Below, one piece after another: positions 1 through 8,734 of a stretch of 64,000 nucleotides of DNA; the first letter of the stretch is position 1; each line of letters opens with the position of its first letter. The translations under genes were made by a program, and so were the position numbers. The notes beneath the pieces were generated by a model. It made no database searches. It was not told where the DNA came from and saw nothing but the letters and a program-made list of their open reading frames with translations. The DNA comes from Streptococcus pneumoniae (GTDB taxonomy: Bacteria > Bacillota > Bacilli > Lactobacillales > Streptococcaceae), in assembly GCF_001113365.1 (NCBI RefSeq), contig NZ_CKYA01000003.1, forward strand, positions 62,001-126,000. The letters run 5' to 3'.

Positions 1-354
1 TTACAGACTAGAGCCAGTGACAAATATGCCTTGGCAAAAGAAATGAACGCCTTCTACCAGTATCAACTGTCTATCAATACCTGGGGAGGTCCGCTCAATA
101 TCCTTGAGTGTACCCCAAAAGGTGTCAACAAGGCCTTTGCTTTGGACTACTTGCTCAAGGTAATGAACCGTGACAAAAAAGATTTGATTGCTTTTGGAGA
201 TGAACACAACGATACCGAAATGCTCGCTTTTGCTGGGAAAGGTTATGCCATGAAAAATGCCAATCCAGACCTGCTCCCCTATGCGGATGAGCAAATCGCC
301 CTGACCAATGACCAAGATGGGGTTGCCAAAACCCTGCAAGACTTATTCTTATAG
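1..354 (+). CDS. Cof-type HAD-superfamily phosphatase, C-terminal part (5' end outside window)
   Basis: The reading frame is open from base 1, so this is the 3' end of a longer gene; the ATG at 31 is internal. The visible part has the features of a Cof/YidA-type HAD hydrolase: a conserved Lys in the segment CTPKGVNKAFAL and HAD motif IV as GDEHNDTEM, which carries the Mg-binding acidic residues. Members of this family are cytosolic sugar-phosphate or nucleotide phosphatases; the substrate cannot be told from this fragment. A terminator follows directly, so it is the last gene of its transcript. Confidence 0.85.
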   Translation, partial: LQTRASDKYALAKEMNAFYQYQLSINTWGGPLNILECTPKGVNKAFALDYLLKVMNRDKKDLIAFGDEHNDTEMLAFAGKGYAMKNANPDLLPYADEQIALTNDQDGVAKTLQDLFL

Positions 355-362
355 TCCATACT

Positions 363-386
363 GACCAGCTTGCGAGCTGGTCTTTG
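363..386 (+). terminator. Rho-independent terminator after the HAD phosphatase
   Basis: Perfect 8-bp stem GACCAGCT / AGCTGGTC with a TGCG loop, followed by TTTGTGTT. The T run is short. Confidence 0.7.
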
Positions 387-447
387 TGTTCTTTTCACAG
401 TCTCATCAACCAGTTAATCGATTGTTCTACTTTTTGCCTCCAAAACC

Positions 448-476
448 TTGGAAAAGGCTTTCTTTTGTGATATACT
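448..476 (+). promoter_or_regulatory. Predicted sigma-A promoter of adhP
   Basis: -35 TTGGAA (448-453) and -10 TATACT (471-476) are separated by 17 bp. The leader to the adhP start is about 95 nt, with a GGAGG ribosome site just before the ATG. Confidence 0.6.
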
Positions 477-578
477 TCACATATAAATACAAGAGAGCTC
501 GTCACACTCGACTCTGTTGACACAAAATCAATCCAGTCCCGTTGTCCCTGTTCTCGGTCAATATAAAGGAGGATAGCT

Positions 579-1598
579 ATGAAAGCTGTTGTTGTAAATC
601 CAGAAAGCACTGGTGTTGCTGTTGAAGAAAAAGTGCTCCGTCCACTTGAAACTGGAGAAGCACTTGTAGAAATTGAATACTGTGGTGTTTGCCACACTGA
701 CCTCCACGTTGCCCATGGTGACTTTGGTCAAGTACCAGGACGTGTTCTTGGCCACGAAGGTGTTGGTATCGTTAAAGAAATTGCCCCAGATGTGAAAAGC
801 CTTAAAGTCGGCGACCGCGTCAGCGTTGCTTGGTTCTTCGAAGGATGTGGCACTTGCGAATACTGTACAACTGGTCGCGAAACCCTTTGCCGTACAGTGA
901 AAAATGCCGGCTACTCGGTAGATGGTGGTATGGCTGAACAATGTATCGTAACTGCAGACTATGCTGTCAAAGTTCCTGATGGACTTGATCCAGCCCAAGC
1001 CTCTTCTATTACATGTGCTGGTGTAACAACCTATAAAGCTATAAAAGAAGCAAAAGTTGAACCAGGCCAATGGGTTGTCCTTTACGGTGCTGGTGGACTT
1101 GGTAACCTAGCTGTTCAATATGCTAAAAAAGTATTCAATGCTCATGTCATCGCAGTTGATATCAATAACGACAAACTTGCCCTTGCAAAAGAAGTAGGCG
1201 CTGACATTGTGATTAACGGCCTCGAAGTTGATGATGTACCAGGACTCATCAGAGAAAAAACTGATGGAGGAGCTCATTCAGCTGTCGTAACTGCTGTATC
1301 TAAAGTTGCCTTCAACCAGGCTGTTGACTCCGTTCGTGCCGGTGGTCGCGTCGTCGCTGTCGGTCTTCCTTCTGAAATGATGGAACTCAGCATCGTTAAA
1401 ACAGTCCTCGATGGAATCCAAGTTATCGGTTCTCTTGTTGGAACTCGTAAAGACTTGGAAGAAGCCTTCCAATTCGGTGCAGAAGGCTTAGTAGTCCCAG
1501 TTGTTCAAAAACGTCCAGTAGAAGATGCTGTTGCCATTTTCGACGAAATGGAAAAAGGTCAAATCCAAGGACGTATGGTACTCGACTTCACCCACTAA
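579..1598 (+). CDS. adhP: Zinc-dependent alcohol dehydrogenase AdhP
   Basis: 339-residue medium-chain dehydrogenase that interconverts alcohols and aldehydes with NAD(H), probably ethanol/acetaldehyde in mixed-acid fermentation. The GroES-like N-terminal half shows the catalytic zinc site (CGVCHTDLH near residue 36, GHEGVG near 60) and the four-Cys structural zinc lobe (CGTCEYCTTGRETLC, about 87-101). The Rossmann half begins with GAGGLGNLAVQYAK near residue 170. Length is normal for AdhP. It is monocistronic: its own promoter lies upstream and a hairpin terminator directly follows. A good GGAGG site precedes the chosen ATG. Confidence 0.92.
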   Translation: MKAVVVNPESTGVAVEEKVLRPLETGEALVEIEYCGVCHTDLHVAHGDFGQVPGRVLGHEGVGIVKEIAPDVKSLKVGDRVSVAWFFEGCGTCEYCTTGRETLCRTVKNAGYSVDGGMAEQCIVTADYAVKVPDGLDPAQASSITCAGVTTYKAIKEAKVEPGQWVVLYGAGGLGNLAVQYAKKVFNAHVIAVDINNDKLALAKEVGADIVINGLEVDDVPGLIREKTDGGAHSAVVTAVSKVAFNQAVDSVRAGGRVVAVGLPSEMMELSIVKTVLDGIQVIGSLVGTRKDLEEAFQFGAEGLVVPVVQKRPVEDAVAIFDEMEKGQIQGRMVLDFTH

Positions 1599-1620
1599 TC
1601 TAACTAGAAACCTATTTTAA

Positions 1621-1647
1621 AAGTTGGAAGCTTCTTCCAGCTTTTTT
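1621..1647 (+). terminator. Rho-independent terminator of adhP
   Basis: Stem AAGTTGGAAG / CTTCCAGCTT with a 3-nt loop, followed by TTTT; separates adhP from the man operon. Confidence 0.85.
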
Positions 1648-1745
1648 ATATTAAATTTTTAAATAAGGATTCAAAAAAACTTCTCTAAAACTCAATATAT
1701 CAATATTTTCAAATGTAGTTTTTTTAATTATTTTATTATAAATAG

Positions 1746-1774
1746 TTGATTTTTAGATGAAAACGGTTTATACT
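1746..1774 (+). promoter_or_regulatory. Predicted promoter of manLMN with a cre-like spacer
   Basis: -35 TTGATT (1746-1751), 17-bp spacer and -10 TATACT (1769-1774). The spacer contains TGAAAACGGTTTAT (1758-1771), which matches the 5' half of the CcpA cre consensus but is degenerate in the 3' half. CcpA control is therefore only possible. Confidence 0.6.
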
Positions 1775-1833
1775 TAAACAGTCTTAAAGTTTTCTTAAAC
1801 GAAAACTAAAACAAAAAAGGAGGAATGACAATA

Positions 1834-2823
1834 ATGAGTATCGGAATCATTATTGCGAGCCACGGCGAATTTGCTGCGGGTATTCATCAGTCAGGATCTA
1901 TGATCTTTGGTGAACAAGAAAAGGTTCAAGTTGTGACCTTTATGCCAAATGAAGGTCCTGATGATCTATACGCTAAGTTTAATAACGCTGTTGCTGCATT
2001 TGACGCAGAAGATGAGGTTCTAGTTTTGGCTGACCTTTGGAGTGGATCTCCATTTAACCAAGCTAGTCGCGTGATGGGAGAAAATCCTGAGCGTAAGTTT
2101 GCCATCATCACAGGACTGAACTTACCGATGTTGATTCAAGCCTATACAGAGCGCCTGATGGACGCTGCTGCAGGTGTAGAAAAAGTCGCTGCTAATATCA
2201 TTAAAGAAGCCAAAGATGGCATCAAGCCTCTTCCAGAAGAGCTAAACCCAGTTGAGGAAGTAGCAAGCGCTGCAGCTGCTCCAGTTGCCCAAGCTGCTAT
2301 TCCAGAAGGAACTGTCATCGGAGACGGTAAACTCAAAATCAACCTTGCCCGCCTAGACACTCGTTTACTTCACGGTCAGGTTGCAACTGCTTGGACTCCA
2401 GATTCAAAAGCAAATCGTATCATCGTTGCTTCAGATAACGTGGCTAAAGACGACCTTCGTAAAGAATTGATTAAACAAGCAGCTCCAGGTAATGTCAAGG
2501 CTAACGTGGTTCCAATTCAAAAACTGATTGAGATTTCAAAAGACCCACGTTTTGGAGAAACACATGCCCTTATCTTGTTTGAAACACCTCAAGATGCCCT
2601 TCGTGCCATCGAAGGCGGCGTGCCAATCAAGACTCTTAACGTTGGTTCTATGGCTCACTCAACAGGTAAAACATTGGTCAATACCGTTTTGTCTATGGAC
2701 AAAGAAGACGTTGCTACATTTGAAAAAATGCGTGACTTGGGTGTTGAATTCGATGTCCGTAAAGTACCAAATGATTCTAAAAAAGATTTGTTTGACTTGA
2801 TTAACAAAGCCAATGTCAAATAA
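1834..2823 (+). CDS. manL: Mannose/glucose PTS EIIAB component ManL
   Basis: Cytosolic phosphotransfer subunit of the main streptococcal mannose/glucose/glucosamine PTS. The IIA domain opens with IIIASHGEFAAGI, whose His accepts phosphate from HPr. An Ala/Pro-rich linker (about 145-160) leads to the IIB domain with LARLDTRLLHGQVATAW, whose His passes phosphate to sugar. The start is set at 1834: the AGGAGG at 1818-1823 is 10 nt upstream of this ATG, while the in-frame ATG at 1825 almost touches the ribosome site. This gives 329 residues, the usual ManL length. First gene of manLMN. Confidence 0.95.
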   Translation: MSIGIIIASHGEFAAGIHQSGSMIFGEQEKVQVVTFMPNEGPDDLYAKFNNAVAAFDAEDEVLVLADLWSGSPFNQASRVMGENPERKFAIITGLNLPMLIQAYTERLMDAAAGVEKVAANIIKEAKDGIKPLPEELNPVEEVASAAAAPVAQAAIPEGTVIGDGKLKINLARLDTRLLHGQVATAWTPDSKANRIIVASDNVAKDDLRKELIKQAAPGNVKANVVPIQKLIEISKDPRFGETHALILFETPQDALRAIEGGVPIKTLNVGSMAHSTGKTLVNTVLSMDKEDVATFEKMRDLGVEFDVRKVPNDSKKDLFDLINKANVK

Positions 2824-2850
2824 GCCATTATTTATGAAAGGATTTTAAAG

Positions 2851-3654
2851 ATGTCTATTATTTCTATGGTTTTAGTAGTCGTTGTAGCCTTCCTTGCAGG
2901 TCTTGAAGGTGTCCTCGACCAATTCCAATTTCACCAACCACTTGTAGCCTGTACCCTTATTGGGCTTGTAACAGGTCACTTGGAAGCAGGGATTATCCTC
3001 GGTGGTTCTCTTCAAATGATTGCCCTTGGTTGGTCAAATATCGGTGCTGCTATCGCTCCTGATGCTGCACTTGCTTCTGTCGCTGCTGCCATTATCATGG
3101 TTCTTGGTGGTGACTTTACCAAGACAGGTATCGGTGTTGCCCAAGCGGTTGCTATCCCTCTTGCCGTTGCTGGTCTATTCTTAACTATGATTGTTCGTAC
3201 AATCTCAGTTGGTTTGGTTCATACTGCAGATGCTGCCGCTAAAAAAGGTGACTTCGGCGCTGTGGAGCGTGCGCATTTTATTGCGCTACTTTTCCAAGGA
3301 CTTCGTATTGCGCTTCCTGCAGCTCTTCTCCTTATGGTACCAACTGAAACTGTACAAAGTATCCTTAGTGCTATGCCAGACTGGCTCAAAGATGGTATGG
3401 CTATCGGTGGTGGTATGGTCGTTGCCGTTGGTTACGCCATGGTTATCAATATGATGGCAACTCGTGAAGTATGGCCATTCTTCGCTCTTGGTTTCGTTCT
3501 TGCTGCCGTATCAGACATTACTCTAATCGGATTTGGTGCTATCGGTGTTGCTATCGCTCTTATCTACCTTCACCTTTCTAAAACTGGTGGAAATGGTGGC
3601 GGAGGAGCTGCAACTTCTAACGACCCAATCGGCGATATCCTAGAAGACTACTAA
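2851..3654 (+). CDS. manM: Mannose PTS EIIC permease ManM
   Basis: 267-residue integral membrane subunit that, with ManN, forms the sugar channel of the mannose PTS. Hydrophobic helices alternate with conserved segments such as ACTLIGLVTGHLEAGIILGG and QMIALGWSNIGAA. The C-terminus ends in a Gly-rich hydrophilic tail. It lies 27 bp after manL and 23 bp before manN in one transcript. The mannose-family IIC is also a known receptor for class II bacteriocins in Gram-positive bacteria. Confidence 0.95.
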   Translation: MSIISMVLVVVVAFLAGLEGVLDQFQFHQPLVACTLIGLVTGHLEAGIILGGSLQMIALGWSNIGAAIAPDAALASVAAAIIMVLGGDFTKTGIGVAQAVAIPLAVAGLFLTMIVRTISVGLVHTADAAAKKGDFGAVERAHFIALLFQGLRIALPAALLLMVPTETVQSILSAMPDWLKDGMAIGGGMVVAVGYAMVINMMATREVWPFFALGFVLAAVSDITLIGFGAIGVAIALIYLHLSKTGGNGGGGAATSNDPIGDILEDY

Positions 3655-3677
3655 GATAAGAAAGGACTGAAAACATC

Positions 3678-4589
3678 ATGACTGAAAAACTTCAATTAAC
3701 TAAATCAGATCGTAAAAAAGTTTGGTGGCGTTCAACCTTCTTACAAGGGTCTTGGAACTTTGAACGGATGCAAAACTTGGGCTGGGCTTATACACTCATT
3801 CCAGCTATCAAAAAACTCTATACTAAAAAAGAAGATCAAATCGCTGCTCTTGAGCGTCACCTTGAGTTCTTCAACACTCATCCATACGTAGCTGCTCCAA
3901 TCATGGGGGTTACTCTTGCGCTTGAAGAAGAACGTGCTAACGGTGTTGAAATCGACGACGCTGCTATCCAAGGGGTTAAAATCGGTATGATGGGACCTCT
4001 TGCTGGTATCGGTGACCCAGTATTCTGGTTTACAGTACGCCCAATCCTTGGATCACTCGGTGCTTCACTTGCCCTTACTGGTAATATCTTGGGCCCACTC
4101 CTCTTCTTTGTCGCATGGAACTTGATTCGTATGTCATTCTTGTGGTATGTTCAAGAGGTTGGATACAAGGCTGGATCAGAAATCACTAAAGATATGTCTG
4201 GCGGTATCCTTCAAGACATCACTAAAGGAGCTTCTATCCTTGGGATGTTCATTCTTGCTGTCCTTGTTCAACGCTGGGTAAATATTAAATTTGCTTTCGA
4301 TGTTTCTAAAGTTCAACTAGATGAAAAGGCTTATATCCATTGGGATAAATTGCCAGAAGGATCTAAAGGTATCCAAGAAGCATTCGCACAAGTAGGACAA
4401 GGATTGTCTCAAACACCGGAAAAAGTTACTACTTTCCAACAAAACTTGGATATGTTGATTCCTGGACTATCAGGACTACTCCTTACTTTACTTTGCATGT
4501 ACTTGCTTAAGAAAAAAGTATCTCCAATCACTATTATCCTTGCCCTCTTCGCAGTGGGTATTGTGGCACATGTTCTTCACATCATGTAA
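3678..4589 (+). CDS. manN: Mannose PTS EIID permease ManN
   Basis: 303-residue IID subunit found only in mannose-family PTS. A long cytosolic N-terminus (WWRSTFLQGSWNFERMQNLG) is followed by conserved GVKIGMMGPLAGIGDPVFWF and C-terminal membrane helices. It pairs with ManM to form the transmembrane part. Last gene of the operon; a strong terminator starts 12 bp after the stop codon. Confidence 0.95.
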   Translation: MTEKLQLTKSDRKKVWWRSTFLQGSWNFERMQNLGWAYTLIPAIKKLYTKKEDQIAALERHLEFFNTHPYVAAPIMGVTLALEEERANGVEIDDAAIQGVKIGMMGPLAGIGDPVFWFTVRPILGSLGASLALTGNILGPLLFFVAWNLIRMSFLWYVQEVGYKAGSEITKDMSGGILQDITKGASILGMFILAVLVQRWVNIKFAFDVSKVQLDEKAYIHWDKLPEGSKGIQEAFAQVGQGLSQTPEKVTTFQQNLDMLIPGLSGLLLTLLCMYLLKKKVSPITIILALFAVGIVAHVLHIM

Positions 4590-4600
4590 TCAAACAACTT

Positions 4601-4636
4601 AAAAGGAACCAGGTTCTAAAATCTGATTCCTTTTTT
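4601..4636 (+). terminator. Terminator of manLMN
   Basis: AAGGAACCAG pairs with CTGATTCCTT and is followed by six T residues. Confidence 0.88.
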
Positions 4637-4647
4637 CTATGCTTTTA

Positions 4648-4751
4648 TACTCAATGAAAATCAAAGAGCAAACTAGGAAGCGAGCCGCAGGCTGTACTTG
4701 AGTACGACAAGGCGAAGCTGACGTGGTTTGAATTTGATTTTCGAAGAGTAT
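4648..4751 (-). repeat. BOX element, boxC-boxA without boxB (reverse orientation)
   Basis: About 104 bp. It starts with the boxC end TACTCAATGAAAATCAAAG and ends with the boxA end GAAAATC...GAAGAGTA in reverse. The core matches the BOX-PCR primer region (boxA, CAAGGCGAAGCTGACG). No boxB unit is present. The right end runs into the pepC stop codon: the TA of the element border is the TA of TAA. Confidence 0.88.
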
Positions 4752-6085
4752 TATTCTGCCAAGGCTCCCATTGGATCCCATGGTGCAAGTACAATTGGTT
4801 CTGCTCCATAGGCAGCTTGTTCTTCTGCTGTTAACAATTCTTTGCAAACAACGATTTGGTAAGTGTATTCGTTCATCCAAGCGTCTGAGGCAACAAAGTA
4901 ACCATCTGTACCGACCTTGTCTCCCCATGAGTTTTCAACCTTCCACTTGGTTGACTTGCCATTTTCATCCAAGTCAACACCTGTCAAGACCATGGCGTGA
5001 GTCATCAAGCTTTCGCTATAGTCCAAACGTCCAGCCTTGTCTTGAGTAAGTTTAATGTCCATGCTTGATGCAAAGTCATAAACATCTGTCGCAAGAATTC
5101 CAGCTTTGCGGTTGCTGAGCTGGCCGACATCTGAACCAAACCAAACAGTCTCTCCTGCTTGCATTTGGGCAATCGCCAATTCTTTCAAGCGTTCCATCGG
5201 TACGTTGATATAACGAACTGCACGGCTACCAACCACATTCCCCAACATCTCAACTGTGTAAGATTTTCCGTAAGGTTTATCAGTAGTTGGAGCATTGATA
5301 ACAGAAACGTAGTCTTCTAAAGGAAGATTGACATATTTCTTGTAAAATTCTTGTGGTGTGATGCCCTTTTCACTTTGGTAGTTGTTATCCTTATCACGAT
5401 AGGCAAAGTCAAATTTACGTGGTGGAAGTCCTAAAGACATAGCAAGAAAATTAAAGATTTCTTGCAAGAGGTCTTCTTTCTTATCTTGAACAGTCGCTTG
5501 GTCTGCGCCAGAAGCAAGCAAGTCACGCAAAATTTGAGCATCTTGACGAAGCAATTTGTTGAGAATGGCATTTAGCTCACGACTGCTACTAGATGAAACA
5601 GACTCAGGGTAAACTGACTTGGGAACAACACCATATTTCTCAAAGAGAGACACCACCATATCCCATTGACCGCCATCTTGTTGAGGAGTTTGAAGTAAGA
5701 ATTTAACCTTACGGCTCGTCAATTCTTGGTCTGCAGTCGCAATGACTTGCTCCAAGAACCAGTTTGATTTCTCATACTTGTCCCAGAAGAAGGTGTGGGC
5801 CTGTGACAACTCAAAATTTTCTAGTTTGTATTGTGAGATGAGCTTGTGGCGGAAAGTGTTGAGAGCCGCAAACATCCAGCAACGACCAGACGCTTTCTGG
5901 TTGGTTACCTTGTCCTTGGTCAAATCCAATGAGAAAACAGGTGTGTTGTCTACATGGCTCTGACGACGTTCTAAGGCTGCAAAAATTCCGTTGTGGCTGG
6001 CAGCATTTTCAATCGCTTGGTATTTTACATTTGCTTCATAATTGGCAAATAGTTTATCAGTAAATAATTCTTGAATCGCGTTCAT
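4751..6085 (-). CDS. pepC: Aminopeptidase C (bleomycin-hydrolase family, C1B)
   Basis: 444-residue cytosolic cysteine aminopeptidase of peptide catabolism. The papain-type catalytic residues are visible: Cys in KASGRCWMFAALN (about residue 70), His in LMTHAMVLTGVD and Asn in KVENSWGDKVG. Length fits PepC. It is a single gene with its own promoter. Its stop codon coincides with the border of a BOX element, so the mRNA 3' end must lie in or beyond the repeat. Confidence 0.95.
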   Translation of the reverse strand: MNAIQELFTDKLFANYEANVKYQAIENAASHNGIFAALERRQSHVDNTPVFSLDLTKDKVTNQKASGRCWMFAALNTFRHKLISQYKLENFELSQAHTFFWDKYEKSNWFLEQVIATADQELTSRKVKFLLQTPQQDGGQWDMVVSLFEKYGVVPKSVYPESVSSSSSRELNAILNKLLRQDAQILRDLLASGADQATVQDKKEDLLQEIFNFLAMSLGLPPRKFDFAYRDKDNNYQSEKGITPQEFYKKYVNLPLEDYVSVINAPTTDKPYGKSYTVEMLGNVVGSRAVRYINVPMERLKELAIAQMQAGETVWFGSDVGQLSNRKAGILATDVYDFASSMDIKLTQDKAGRLDYSESLMTHAMVLTGVDLDENGKSTKWKVENSWGDKVGTDGYFVASDAWMNEYTYQIVVCKELLTAEEQAAYGAEPIVLAPWDPMGALAE

Positions 6086-6111
6086 AGATTCCTCCTTTTA
6101 TTCTACAGTCT

Positions 6112-6139
6112 ATTATAACTCTTTTCACAAAGGAAGCAA
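6112..6139 (-). promoter_or_regulatory. Predicted pepC promoter
   Basis: On the minus strand: -35 TTGCTT, 16 bp, -10 TATAAT (6112-6117), then an AAAGGAGGAATCT ribosome site before the pepC ATG. Confidence 0.6.
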
Positions 6140-6150
6140 CTAAAAAACAT

Positions 6151-6180
6151 AAAAGGCAAGGATATTCTTCCTCACCTTTT
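6151..6180 (-). terminator. Terminator of the RsuA-type pseudouridine synthase gene
   Basis: AAAAGGTGAGGA pairs with TCCTTGCCTTTT on the minus strand, just downstream of the gene ending at 6196. Confidence 0.7.
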
Positions 6181-6195
6181 CAAATATAAATCAAA

Positions 6196-6918
6196 TTAAG
6201 CAATATTCGCAAGGAGAGCTTCTAATTCCTCCTCGGTCAAGCGACGCCATTCCCCTCTTTCTAAGTTCTCATCCAATACCAACGTTCCCATAGTCAAACG
6301 TTGCAGGTCTACTACTTCCTTGCCACAGTAGACCACCATACGCTTGACCTGATGAAACTTCCCTTCTGCAATGGTCACACGGATTTGGCTCTGATTCTTT
6401 TCTGCATCTATGGACACAAGCTCCAGTTTAGCAGGCTGACAGGTAAAGTTTTTAAGAGGAATTCCCTTGGCAAATGTCTCCACGTCTTCTTGGGTCATAA
6501 TTCCCTTGACCTGAGCCAGATAGGTCTTATCCACATGACGCTTAGGTGAAAGAAGAGCATGAGCCAGCTGACCATCATTGGTCAAGAGCAAAAGACCATG
6601 CGTGTCAATATCTAAGCGTCCTACTGGGAAAACTTCCTTGCTCCGAGCAATATCATCCAGCAAGTCCAGAACGGTTCTGTGCTTAGGATCCTCAGTCGCT
6701 GAGATAACTCCTTTGGGCTTGTTCATCATGTAGTAGACAAACTCTTCATACTCCAATACTTGCCCAGCAAAGCGAATCTCATCTCTTTTTTCATCAATCT
6801 GCAGTTTCGCTGATTTCTCTTTTTTACCATTTACCGTCACGCGCCCAGCCTTGAGCAAGTTTTTGACCTCAGTCCGGCTCCCCACAGCGCAGGCAACTAA
6901 AAATTTATCTAATCTCAT
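6196..6918 (-). CDS. rsuA: 16S rRNA pseudouridine synthase, RsuA family
   Basis: 240 residues. The N-terminal S4 RNA-binding domain begins MRLDKFLVACAVGSRTEVKN. The catalytic domain has the family signature GRLDIDTHGLLLLTNDG, whose Asp attacks the target uridine. The family isomerises U516 of 16S rRNA; other RsuA/RluB-type targets are possible. The start is the ATG at 6916-6918. The gene is flanked by its terminator and a BOX element, so it appears monocistronic. Confidence 0.88.
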   Translation of the reverse strand: MRLDKFLVACAVGSRTEVKNLLKAGRVTVNGKKEKSAKLQIDEKRDEIRFAGQVLEYEEFVYYMMNKPKGVISATEDPKHRTVLDLLDDIARSKEVFPVGRLDIDTHGLLLLTNDGQLAHALLSPKRHVDKTYLAQVKGIMTQEDVETFAKGIPLKNFTCQPAKLELVSIDAEKNQSQIRVTIAEGKFHQVKRMVVYCGKEVVDLQRLTMGTLVLDENLERGEWRRLTEEELEALLANIA

Positions 6919-6978
6919 AGAACTATTATATCATATCAAAAGGAGACTGGTACAATGACCAACCTCCTTTTCGTTTCA

Positions 6979-7217
6979 TACTCTTCAAAAATCTCTTCAA
7001 ACCGCGTCAACGTCGCCTCGCCGTGGGTATGGTTACTGACTTCGTCAGTTCTATCCACAACCTCAAAACAGTGTTTTGAGCTGACTTCGTCAGTTTTATC
7101 CACAACCTCAAAACAGTGTTTTGAGCTGACTTCGTCAGTTTCATCTACAACCTCAAAGCAGTGCTTTGAGCAACCTGCGGCTAGTTTCCTAGTTTGCTCT
7201 TTGGTTTTCATTGAGTA
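6979..7217 (+). repeat. BOX element, boxA-(boxB)3-boxC
   Basis: About 239 bp. boxA (from TACTCTTCAAAAATCTC) is followed by three 45-bp boxB units beginning CTGACTTCGTCAGTT, then boxC ending GGTTTTCATTGAGTA. boxB units 1 and 2 differ at one base (TTC/TTT before TATC); unit 3 has several changes, including compensatory ones in its hairpin (CAAAGCAGTGCTTTG). The element lies between the rsuA promoter side and the GlsB-like gene. Open frames across it are products of the repeat. Confidence 0.92.
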
Positions 7218-7231
7218 TCAGATTTAGGAAA

Positions 7232-7462
7232 TTAACTTCCTCGTCTCCAGAAAATCGCTAAGACAATCATGGAACCTAGTACTGCCGGAATAATGGCAGT
7301 TCCTGCTATTATCGGTCCCCAAGTCCCAAAAAGCAAATGGCCTATAAAGGCACCAATCCATCCGAGAAACATTTTCCCAAAACATCCCATTCGCTCTCCA
7401 CGATTGGTCAGAGTACCTGCTAAAAATCCCACTAGGAGACCAACAAACATACTTCCTAACAT
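7232..7462 (-). CDS. GlsB/YeaQ/YmgE-family (transglycosylase-associated) membrane protein
   Basis: 76 residues with three hydrophobic stretches and the family's Gly-rich pattern (MLGSMFVGLLVGFLAGTL, FLGWIGAFIGHLLFGTWG, ending FWRRGS). Family members are small stress-associated membrane proteins of unknown biochemical role. It starts 9 bp after the pepS stop, so it is probably the last gene of polC / 8735-8887 / pepS / this gene. Confidence 0.85.
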   Translation of the reverse strand: MLGSMFVGLLVGFLAGTLTNRGERMGCFGKMFLGWIGAFIGHLLFGTWGPIIAGTAIIPAVLGSMIVLAIFWRRGS

Positions 7463-7471
7463 ATTATCTCC

Positions 7472-8713
7472 TTAATTTGCCCAATCTCCGTTACGGAAGA
7501 GTGGTACACGTGTCCCATCCTCACGGATACCATCGATATCCATTTGGTTAGAACCAATCATAAAGTCTACGTGAACATCTGAACGGTTAAGCCCCGCAGC
7601 TTCAAGCTCCTCTTCGCTCATCTCCGCTCCACCAACTACGCTAGTCGCATAGGCTGCACCGATAGCCAAGTGATTTGACGCATTCTCATCGAAAAGGGTA
7701 TTAAAGAAGGTAATGCCTGACTGGGAAATTGGGCTTGGATCTGGTACCAAAGCACATTCACCCAAGGCACGCGCACCCGCATTTTCAAAGACAAGGTCTT
7801 TCATGACTTGATCGCCCTTCTCAGCAGTGATGTCAACGATTCGTCCATCCTTAAAGGTTACCTTAATACCTTCGATGATATTTCCGTTATAGCTAAGCGG
7901 TTTTGTAGAAGTGACATATCCATCTGCGCGACGGAAATCAGGCGCTGTGAAGACTTCCTCTGTCGGCATATTTGGCAAGAATCCTTCTCCTTGCGTATTG
8001 ATAGCACCAGCTGATTCCCAAACGTGGTTCTTCGGCAAGCCAAGGGTCAAATCGGTCCCCGGTGCTGTGTAGTGAAGGGCTGAAAATTGCTCTTTATTAA
8101 GCATATCAGCCTTGCTCTTGAGGATAGCCGCATGCTCTTCCCAAGCCTTAACAGGATCTTCTTCATAGACACGGCAAGTTTTGAAAATTTGGTCCCAAAG
8201 GAGATCGACTGCTTCTTCGTCGCTCGCAGCATTTGGAAAGACTTTCTTAGCCCACTCAAGTCCAGCAGCGGCTGCTACAGTCCAGCTAACCTTGTTGGAT
8301 TGCGTTGCGATGCGCATTGGCTTCATAGCAAGTCCCATAGCTTTAGCAGAAGCCGAAAGCTTGTCAGCGTCCACTCCGTTCAAGGCACCTGGGTCAGAAG
8401 AACGAACTCCAAGACGGCTAGCCTTGTTCTCCAAAAGATAGTTCATCTCAGCAATCTTGTATTCTGGCACATTGTCCAAACGCTCCATAGGCGCATGGAG
8501 AAATTTCTCACGGTTAATGACATCATCTGTCCACTGAACAATAACCTCATGCGCACCCAAGGCATAAGCTTCTTTGACGATTAAGTGAGCCAACTCACGT
8601 TGCTCCACATCGATAGAGAGAGCCAAAGTGTGACCAGGTTGCACATTGATTCCATTCGCAACCAATAATTTCGCATATTTTTCTAGATTTTCTTTAAAAT
8701 TTGGTAAAACCAT
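7472..8713 (-). CDS. pepS: Aminopeptidase PepS (M29 family)
   Basis: 413-residue metallo-aminopeptidase of the M29 (AmpS/PepS/aminopeptidase T) family, cytosolic, releasing N-terminal residues from peptides. Family segments include HYTAPGTDLTLGLP, GEGFLPNMPTEEVFTAPD and the C-terminal GGAEMSEEELEA ... HVDFMIGS, which contain the metal-ligand Glu, His and Asp residues. Length is standard. It follows the small gene 8735-8887 by 21 bp and precedes the GlsB-like gene by 9 bp. Confidence 0.93.
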   Translation of the reverse strand: MVLPNFKENLEKYAKLLVANGINVQPGHTLALSIDVEQRELAHLIVKEAYALGAHEVIVQWTDDVINREKFLHAPMERLDNVPEYKIAEMNYLLENKASRLGVRSSDPGALNGVDADKLSASAKAMGLAMKPMRIATQSNKVSWTVAAAAGLEWAKKVFPNAASDEEAVDLLWDQIFKTCRVYEEDPVKAWEEHAAILKSKADMLNKEQFSALHYTAPGTDLTLGLPKNHVWESAGAINTQGEGFLPNMPTEEVFTAPDFRRADGYVTSTKPLSYNGNIIEGIKVTFKDGRIVDITAEKGDQVMKDLVFENAGARALGECALVPDPSPISQSGITFFNTLFDENASNHLAIGAAYATSVVGGAEMSEEELEAAGLNRSDVHVDFMIGSNQMDIDGIREDGTRVPLFRNGDWAN

Positions 8714-8734
8714 GTAATTTTCTCTTTTCTATTT

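Noticed and set aside
4648..4751. RUP element
   Set aside because: The borders looked RUP-like at first, but the boxA core matches the BOX primer sequence and the other copies have boxB units.
6979..7217. Possible CRISPR array
   Set aside because: The 45-bp units are contiguous, without spacers, and flanked by boxA and boxC.
6936..7227. Open frames of about 90 codons on both strands with repeated SSKHCFEVVDKTDEV-like or SSVLSTTSKQCFE peptides
   Set aside because: They translate boxB repeats; the 45-bp unit is a multiple of three, so the frame stays open by chance.
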